Assembly: GCF_022809125.1 (NCBI RefSeq)
Contig: NZ_JALGBI010000001.1
Span: forward strand, 2,418,001-2,482,000
Direction of reading: 5' to 3'
DNA: 64,000 bases
Origin: Variovorax terrae
GTDB lineage: Bacteria > Pseudomonadota > Gammaproteobacteria > Burkholderiales > Burkholderiaceae_C
Within the stretch, counting starts at the first letter, position 1, and each line of letters begins with the position of its first letter. This document shows positions 59,005-64,000 of this stretch, one piece after another. The notes beneath the pieces were generated by a model, which did no database searches, was not told the origin of the DNA, and was given only the letters and a program-made list of their open reading frames with translations. Both the position numbers and the translations under genes were made by a program.

Positions 59005-59319
59005 ATGACCGCCACGCCCCACCCCACCCCGCCCCTCTTGCACATCGTGCGCGTGGACATCGCGCCCGAGCACGAGGACGCCTTCAACCGCTGGTACGAC
59101 GAGGTGCACGTGCCCGCCCTGCTCGCCTGCCCGGGCTGGCTGTCGGCGCGCCGCTTCGTCTCGCTCGAAGACGGGCCGAAATACGCGGCCATCTACGAAA
59201 TCGCCGGCGACTGGGTGTATGACACGCCCGAGTTCCATGCCGTCAAGGGCTTCATGGAATTCACGCCCCACGTGCGCAACTTCATGCGCCAGCGCTTGGC
59301 CCCGCTGGCCCGGCCATGA
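59005..59319 (+). CDS. Small dimeric alpha/beta-barrel-type protein
   Basis: A 104-residue protein with [32 protein letters not shown], a pattern seen in EthD-like or stress-responsive dimeric alpha/beta-barrel proteins. Function is unknown. Its stop overlaps the allA start (ATGA), which suggests co-translation with the ureido lyase. Confidence 0.7.
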   Translation: MTATPHPTPPLLHIVRVDIAPEHEDAFNRWYDEVHVPALLACPGWLSARRFVSLEDGPKYAAIYEIAGDWVYDTPEFHAVKGFMEFTPHVRNFMRQRLAPLARP

Positions 59320-59801
59320 AGCTGCTGCAGCCCCGGCCGCTCACGCGCGAAGCCTTCGCGCCCTTCGGCCAGGTCATCGAGCTCGAGGGCGCCACGCAGT
59401 TCGCCATCAACGGCGGCACCACCCAGCGCTTTCACGACCTAGCGCGCGTGGACACCCTGGCCGAAGGCGGCCGCCCGCTCATCAGCCTGTTCCGGGCGCA
59501 GCCGCGTGCGCAGCCGGTCCGGCTGACCCTGATGGAGCGGCATCCGCTGGGCTCGCAGGCCTTCCTGCCGCTGTCCGCGCAGCCCTATCTCGTGGTGGTG
59601 GCGCCGGATCACGGCGGCCGCCCGGGGCCGCTGCAGGCCTTCGTCACCTGCGGCTGGCAGGGCGTCAACTACGACCGCAACGTCTGGCACCACCCGCTGC
59701 TGGCGCTCGAGGCGGTCTGCGACTTCATCGTCGTGGACCGTGGCGGCGAAGGCTGCAACCTCGAGGAATGGCCGCTGGCCGAGCCCACCGGCATTTTTTG
59801 A
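59316..59801 (+). CDS. allA: Ureidoglycolate lyase-type protein
   Basis: A 161-residue cupin-like protein matching AllA, which splits ureidoglycolate into glyoxylate and urea. Signatures are [32 protein letters not shown], and [17 protein letters not shown]. Length matches E. coli AllA (160). No other allantoin genes are nearby, so the true substrate may be another ureido acid, for example one made by the dihydropyrimidinase-type enzyme. Its TGA stop lies inside dispersed repeat copy B. Confidence 0.85.
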   Translation: MKLLQPRPLTREAFAPFGQVIELEGATQFAINGGTTQRFHDLARVDTLAEGGRPLISLFRAQPRAQPVRLTLMERHPLGSQAFLPLSAQPYLVVVAPDHGGRPGPLQAFVTCGWQGVNYDRNVWHHPLLALEAVCDFIVVDRGGEGCNLEEWPLAEPTGIF

Positions 59802-59861
59802 GCCAAATGGCCCCGAGGTCCAGGTTGCTCGGTCTTTTGTTGCTATCAGATCAATAGCAAC
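59794..59861 (+). repeat. Dispersed stem-loop repeat, copy B
   Basis: T6GAGCCAAATGGCCCC, GAGGTCCAGG, CGGTCTTTTG, then GTTGCTAT / ATAGCAAC as a perfect 8-bp stem. It supplies the allA stop codon and ends exactly at the convergent SnoaL-like stop, so it fills the whole gap. Confidence 0.8.
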
Positions 59862-60224
59862 TCAGGCTCCGCCGCCGAAGAAGAAGCGCTCCTCCACGAT
59901 CTTGCCGTTGCGCACCGTGTAGAGCCCCACTTCGTCCATCGCCATGCGCTGGCCGCCCTTGGGCGTGACGTCCATCTTGAAGCGCACGACGAACTGCTGG
60001 CCGTGCACATAGGGGCCTTCGACGCTCACGTCGTGAATCTCGTGGTTGGCGTACCACCAGGCGCCCTTGCCCTCGACCGCGGCGCGGCCCTTGAGCTCGG
60101 CCATCTCGCCGGTCATGGGTTCGAGCGAGACGATGTCGTCGGCCCAGTGGACGCGGCCGGCGTCCTCGAATTTCCCCTGCTTGCACAGCGCGGTGAAAGC
60201 CTGCGCCAGTTCCTGGATCTCCAT
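59862..60224 (-). CDS. SnoaL/NTF2-like protein
   Basis: A 120-residue cone-fold protein of the SnoaL/NTF2-like superfamily. The N-terminal helix MEIQELAQAFTALCKQGKF is followed by IVSLEPMTGEMAELKGRAAV and beta strands ending IVEERFFFGGG. Function cannot be read. The start at 60224 is 6 bases from GGAG. It is divergent from bktB. Confidence 0.82.
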   Translation of the reverse strand: MEIQELAQAFTALCKQGKFEDAGRVHWADDIVSLEPMTGEMAELKGRAAVEGKGAWWYANHEIHDVSVEGPYVHGQQFVVRFKMDVTPKGGQRMAMDEVGLYTVRNGKIVEERFFFGGGA

Positions 60225-60406
60225 GGCAGTCTCCTGAGGTGAGTTGGGAGGGAGCCAGTATGCGCGCGGCCGCATGGCACGCGCGTGACAGGGTTTCCCG
60301 GCGTGCTAATCTTGCCGCCACCCATTCCGGCCCCTGGCGGCCGGCCGGCGCCTCCGCTTTCCGGCGCCGACCCCCATTCGATACTGGATACAGAAAGGAT
60401 TTCCTC

Positions 60407-61591
60407 ATGACCCGTGACGTCGTCGTCGTTTCCGCCGTGCGCACCGCCATCGGCACCTTTGGCGGCAGCCTCAAGGACGTGCCGCCCACCGAACTCGGCG
60501 CGCTCGTGGTGCGCGAGTCGCTCGCCCGCGCCAGCGTGGCGGGCCAGGACGTGGGCCACGTGGTGTTCGGCCACGTGGTCAACACCGAGCCCAGGGACAT
60601 GTACCTCTCGCGCGTGGCGGCCCTCAACGGCGGCTGCGCCGAAGGCACGCCCGCGTTCAACGTGAACCGCCTGTGCGGCTCGGGCCTGCAGGCCATCGTC
60701 TCGGCCAGCCAGTCGATCCTGCTGGGCGATGCCGACGTCGCCATCGGCGGCGGCGCCGAGAACATGAGCCGCGCGCCCTACGCCAGCCTGGCCACGCGCT
60801 TTGGCGCGCGCATGGGCGACACCAAGATGGTCGACATGATGATCGGCGCGCTGCACGACCCCTTCCACACCATCCACATGGGCGTGACGGCCGAGAACAT
60901 CGCGGCCAAGTGGGGCATCACGCGCGAGGACCAGGACCAGCTGGCCGTCGAGAGCCACCACCGCGCCGAGCGCGCCACGCAGGCGGGCTACTTCAAGGAC
61001 CAGATCGTGCCCGTGATGCTCAAGAGCCGCAAGGGCGAGGTGGCCTACGCGACCGACGAGCATTTCCGCGCCGGCGCCACGATGGACGACCTGGCCAAGC
61101 TCAAGCCCGTGTTCGTGAAGGAGAACGGCACGGTGACGGCGGGCAACGCCTCGGGCATCAACGACGCGGCCGCCGCCGTGGTGCTGATGGAAGCCCAGGC
61201 GGCCCAGGCGCGCGGTGCCAAGCCCCTGGCGCGCCTCGTGGCCTACGCCCACGCGGGCGTGGACCCGAAGTACATGGGCATCGGCCCCGTGCCCGCCACC
61301 CAGCTCGCGCTCAAGAAGGCCGGCCTCACGGTGAACGACCTGGACGTGATCGAGGCCAACGAGGCCTTCGCGGCCCAGGCCTGCGCCGTCACACGCGACC
61401 TGGGGCTGGACCCGGCCAAGGTCAACCCCAACGGCTCGGGCATCTCGCTGGGCCACCCCATCGGCGCCACCGGCGCGGTCATCACGGTGAAGGCCCTGCA
61501 CGAGCTGCAGCGCATCCAGGGCCGCTACGCGCTGGTGACCATGTGCATCGGCGGCGGCCAGGGCATCGCGGCCATCTTCGAGCGCCTCTGA
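60407..61591 (+). CDS. bktB: Beta-ketothiolase (acetyl-CoA acetyltransferase), BktB type
   Basis: A 394-residue thiolase that condenses two acyl-CoAs or cleaves 3-ketoacyl-CoA. The nucleophile is Cys90 (NVNRLCGSGLQ), with the late His in GISLGHPIGATGA and Cys in MCIGGGQGIAAIF. From memory the sequence closely follows Cupriavidus BktB, which also takes C5 substrates for PHBV. AAAGGA precedes the ATG by 7 bases. With the phasin gene it supports PHA metabolism. Confidence 0.93.
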   Translation: MTRDVVVVSAVRTAIGTFGGSLKDVPPTELGALVVRESLARASVAGQDVGHVVFGHVVNTEPRDMYLSRVAALNGGCAEGTPAFNVNRLCGSGLQAIVSASQSILLGDADVAIGGGAENMSRAPYASLATRFGARMGDTKMVDMMIGALHDPFHTIHMGVTAENIAAKWGITREDQDQLAVESHHRAERATQAGYFKDQIVPVMLKSRKGEVAYATDEHFRAGATMDDLAKLKPVFVKENGTVTAGNASGINDAAAAVVLMEAQAAQARGAKPLARLVAYAHAGVDPKYMGIGPVPATQLALKKAGLTVNDLDVIEANEAFAAQACAVTRDLGLDPAKVNPNGSGISLGHPIGATGAVITVKALHELQRIQGRYALVTMCIGGGQGIAAIFERL

Positions 61592-61755
61592 CCCATCGGC
61601 CGTAGCCGCGCCGCCATCGTCGTCCGCGATGCCGCCTTCCTGCTTTGGCACGGCGGGCGGGGCCGCGCATCGGCGATCATCCAAAGCATCCGCGCCCGGC
61701 GCAGACGAGGCGCGCCCCCGACGCGCCCCCCATTTTTCACGGAGACTTTTCCCCC

Positions 61756-62739
61756 ATGTTTCGCCAACTGATTTCCTTCACGGCCCTGGCGCTGGCCCTG
61801 GGCGCCGGCGCCCAAGCGCAGACCACGCCCGCGGCAGCCTACCCGGGCGCCAAGCCCGTGCGCCTGATCGTGCCCTTCCCGCCCGGCGGCGGCACCGACA
61901 TCCTGGCGCGCCTCGTGGCCACCAAGCTCACCGAAGTCAACAAGTGGACCGTGGTGCCCGACAACAAGGCCGGCGCGGGCGGCACCATCGGCATCACCGA
62001 GGCCGCCAAGGCCGCGCCCACGGGCTACGACATCGTGATGGGCCAGAAGGACAACCTCGTGATCGGCCCCTGGCTCTACAAGAACCTGCCCTGGGACCCG
62101 ACCAAAGACCTGGTGGCCGTGGCCCACGTGGCCTACACGCCCGTGGTGATCGCCACCAGCACCAACTCCAAGTTCAAGACCCTGGCCGACGTGGTGGCCG
62201 CCGCCCGCGCCACGCCGGGCAAGGTCACCTACGGCTCGCCGGGCAACGGCACTTCCATCCACCTCGCGGGCGACCTGTTCGAGAAGGCGGCCGGCGTGAA
62301 GCTGGTGCACGTGCCCTACAAGGGCTCGAACCCCGCGCTGATGGATGCGCTGGCCGGCAACGTGGACCTGCTGGTGTCGTCCCTGCCCTCGGCCATGGGC
62401 CAGATCAAGGCCGGCAAGCTGCGCCCGCTGGCCGTGACCTCGATCAAGCGCAGCTCCTCGCTGCCCGAGGTGCCCACCGTGGCCGAGTCGGGCTTCAAGG
62501 ACTTCGATGTCAGCACCTGGTACGGCGTGCTGGCCCCGGCCGGCACCCCGGCCGCCGTGGTCACCACGCTCAACACCGAGATCAACAAGCTGCTGGCCCA
62601 GGCCGACGTGAAGGCCGCCATCCACGCCCAGGGCGCCGAGCCCGAGGCCATGACGGCCGCGCAGTTCGGCACGCTGCTCAAGACCGACTATGCCAAGTGG
62701 AAGGGCATCGTCGAGGCCTCGGGCGCCAAGATCGAGTGA
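61756..62739 (+). CDS. Bug-family (TctC-type) periplasmic binding protein 1
   Basis: A 327-residue binding protein. The signal peptide ends near A-Q-A-Q (about 22). The mature start YPGAKPVRLIVPFPPGGGTDILARLVA and NKAGAGGTIG are the Bug signatures, with YGSPGNGTSIHLAGDLF and HVPYKGSNPALMDALAG in the ligand region. Ligands are usually carboxylates or amides. No TctA/TctB genes are adjacent, as is common for orphan Bug proteins. It is convergent with the second Bug gene across copy D. Confidence 0.92.
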   Translation: MFRQLISFTALALALGAGAQAQTTPAAAYPGAKPVRLIVPFPPGGGTDILARLVATKLTEVNKWTVVPDNKAGAGGTIGITEAAKAAPTGYDIVMGQKDNLVIGPWLYKNLPWDPTKDLVAVAHVAYTPVVIATSTNSKFKTLADVVAAARATPGKVTYGSPGNGTSIHLAGDLFEKAAGVKLVHVPYKGSNPALMDALAGNVDLLVSSLPSAMGQIKAGKLRPLAVTSIKRSSSLPEVPTVAESGFKDFDVSTWYGVLAPAGTPAAVVTTLNTEINKLLAQADVKAAIHAQGAEPEAMTAAQFGTLLKTDYAKWKGIVEASGAKIE

Positions 62740-62760
62740 GCGGCGCGCCCCGCAACGCCA

Positions 62761-62827
62761 TTTGAGAAGAAAAACCGCCCGATGTCCGCATCGGGCGGTC
62801 ATTGTTTGCTACGCTTTCAATAGCAAC
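62761..62827 (+). repeat. Dispersed stem-loop repeat, copy D (minus-strand terminator)
   Basis: TTTGAGAAGAAAA, then a perfect 11-bp stem ACCGCCCGATG / CATCGGGCGGT with a TCCG loop, then TTGCTA / TAGCAA arms. On the minus strand the stem is followed by TTTTTCTTCTC, so it can end the transcript of the Bug gene at 62845. Confidence 0.82.
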
Positions 62828-62844
62828 CGCCGTTCGGCCGGCCG

Positions 62845-63864
62845 CTACTGCGGCACCACGCCGGCCTTCTTCACCAGCGCCGCGTAGCGCTGCAGCTCGC
62901 TGCGGAAGTAGGCGCCCGCGGCCTCGGGCGTGCTGATGTTGATGAGGTTGCCCTGGCGCGCCATCGCCTCCTTCACCTCGGGCGTGGCAAAGGCGGTGAC
63001 GAACGCCTGGTGCACGCGCCGCACCTGCTCGGGCGGCAGCCCCTTGGGGCCGACCACGGCGAACCAGCCGTCCACCACGAAGCCGGGGTAGCCCTGCTCC
63101 ACCGCCGTCGGGATCTCGGGCGCGGCCGCCACGCGCTGCGGCGAGGCCACGCACAGCGCGCGCAGGTTGCCGGCCTTGACCTGGCCCTGCACCGCCGGCA
63201 GCGCGCCCACGCCCCAGTCCACCTGGCCGCCCACGATGTCCTGCATCATCGGGCCGAAGCCGCGGTAGGGAATGTGGGTGGAGTAGCTGCCCGTGGTGTC
63301 CTTGAACAGCTCGGCCGCCAGGTGCAGGATGGTGCCGTTGCCCGAGGAGGCGAAGTTGTAGCGCCCCGGGCTGGCGTGCAGCAGCGCCACGAATTCGCGC
63401 AGGTTCTTCACGGGCAGTTTCGGGTTGACCACCAGCACCATGGGCGTGCTGCCCATCACGGCAATGGGCGTGATGTCGCCCACCGGGTCGAACGGCACCG
63501 ACTTGAGCACGCTCGGGTAGATCACGTGGTTGTTCGACACCACGCTCAGCGTCAGCCCGTCGGGCGGCGACTTCACCAGGGCCTGGGTGCCCACCACCCC
63601 GCCCGCGCCGGGCTGGTTGTCCAGCACCACGGTCTGGCCCAGCGCCTGCCCCAGCGCCTGGCTGGACGCGCGCATGATGGTGTCCACGCCCGAGCCCGCC
63701 GCCACCGGCAGGATGAAGCGCACGGCGCGCTCGCCCTGGGCCCGCGCCAGGCGCGGCAGGCCGCCCAGGACGCCGGCCGCGGCCAGGGCGCCGAGCGCGT
63801 GGCGGCGCGTCAGCGTGGCGGCCTCGGCCGCGGGGAACACAGTGGAAAGGGATGAGGGGCGCAT
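62845..63864 (-). CDS. Bug-family (TctC-type) periplasmic binding protein 2
   Basis: A 339-residue binding protein with a Tat-like leader (TRRHALGALAAAGVLGGLPRLARAQ). The mature part has VRFILPVAAGSGVDTIMRASSQAL and NQPGAGGVVGTQALVKSPPDG, then FASSGNGTILHLAAELF. It shows the same fold as the convergent gene but differs clearly in sequence. It lies 54 bp downstream of the 3' end of a CoA-transferase gene on the same strand, a frequent neighbour of Bug genes. Confidence 0.9.
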   Translation of the reverse strand: MRPSSLSTVFPAAEAATLTRRHALGALAAAGVLGGLPRLARAQGERAVRFILPVAAGSGVDTIMRASSQALGQALGQTVVLDNQPGAGGVVGTQALVKSPPDGLTLSVVSNNHVIYPSVLKSVPFDPVGDITPIAVMGSTPMVLVVNPKLPVKNLREFVALLHASPGRYNFASSGNGTILHLAAELFKDTTGSYSTHIPYRGFGPMMQDIVGGQVDWGVGALPAVQGQVKAGNLRALCVASPQRVAAAPEIPTAVEQGYPGFVVDGWFAVVGPKGLPPEQVRRVHQAFVTAFATPEVKEAMARQGNLINISTPEAAGAYFRSELQRYAALVKKAGVVPQ

Positions 63865-63918
63865 GGGTTCGTTGTCTCCGTCGGAATCGTCATGTGTGAG
63901 GGAAGGGGCGTGCCGGCC

Positions 63919-64000
63919 TCAGGCCACCGCGGCGCTGGCCTGCAGCGCGGCCACCTCGGCGGCCGTGTAGCCGAGCGTGGCCAGCAGCTCGCGCGTGTGC
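63919..64000 (-). CDS. C-terminal end of a class III CoA transferase (partial)
   Basis: The visible 26 codons (HTRELLATLGYTAAEVAALQ, then ASAAVA and stop) match the usual CaiB/BaiF C-terminus. The rest lies outside the window. It is the third CoA-transferase gene of this family here. Confidence 0.7.
   Translation of the reverse strand, partial: HTRELLATLGYTAAEVAALQASAAVA

Overview
The window looks like a chromosomal segment from a high-GC beta-proteobacterium of the order Burkholderiales, most probably Comamonadaceae. Evidence for this is the EarP/EF-P pair with Arg32 in EF-P, several Bug (TctC-type) periplasmic binding proteins, a PHB phasin and a BktB-type thiolase, the dnaG-rpoD block with a Lys/Ala/Pro-rich RpoD N-terminus, and dispersed short repeats. 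No IS element, prophage, rRNA or CRISPR array was seen. The taxonomic call is inference from gene content.

Layout. 0-3 kb: tRNA-His, ppiD, tRNA-Val and hupB, all on the minus strand. 3-6 kb: a dmlA/ttuC-like dehydrogenase and a haloacetate-dehalogenase-type hydrolase, divergent from a LysR regulator across a 22-bp palindrome. 6-12.6 kb: uvrC, a lipoprotein, pgsA and an EamA transporter (minus), divergent from earP, efp and an AEC transporter (plus). 12.7-23.4 kb: a rhomboid-like protein lacking its catalytic histidine, a LOG-family protein, a beta-lactamase-fold lipoprotein, an MFS transporter, the run pncB-nhaD-ghr-rmuC, and csbD. 23.4-27.8 kb: a branched-chain-type ABC system with a fused LivH-LivM permease, after a thioesterase and a nitroreductase. 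28-34 kb: phasin with PhaR-like boxes, patatin and ferric-iron binding protein sharing a Fur-like box, an SDR with an ACGT-rich operator, and ggt. 34.2-39.8 kb: a two-gene signalling unit, one gene a receiver / class III cyclase-like / Ser-Thr kinase fusion, the other a MASE4-type hybrid histidine kinase with two receivers and a second kinase core. 40-46.4 kb: an acyl-CoA ligase, dnaG and rpoD.

46.4-59.8 kb is one catabolic supercluster: a LysR regulator, a polar-amino-acid-type ABC transporter with an embedded DapA-family lyase, an HpaI-type aldolase, a dihydropyrimidinase-type hydrolase, a second DapA-family lyase, two class III CoA transferases, an acyl-CoA dehydrogenase, two MaoC-type hotdog proteins, a small alpha/beta-barrel protein and an AllA-type lyase. 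Both of its divergent promoters carry TAT-N11-ATA LysR-type sites, which suggests a single regulon. The enzyme set implies import, hydrolytic opening of a cyclic amide or ureide, C-C cleavage, CoA activation and beta-oxidation-like steps; the substrate is unknown. 59.8-64 kb holds a SnoaL-like protein, bktB, two convergent Bug binding proteins and the 3' end of another CoA transferase gene.

Three things stand out. First, a family of roughly 55-70 bp stem-loop repeats occurs in intergenic gaps and also, in frame, inside earP, the fused Liv permease and probably livF. Second, the receiver/cyclase-like/kinase protein has replacements at three catalytic positions of its cyclase domain and is paired with a double-kinase hybrid sensor. 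Third, the TAT-N11-ATA operator set ties the catabolic supercluster together.
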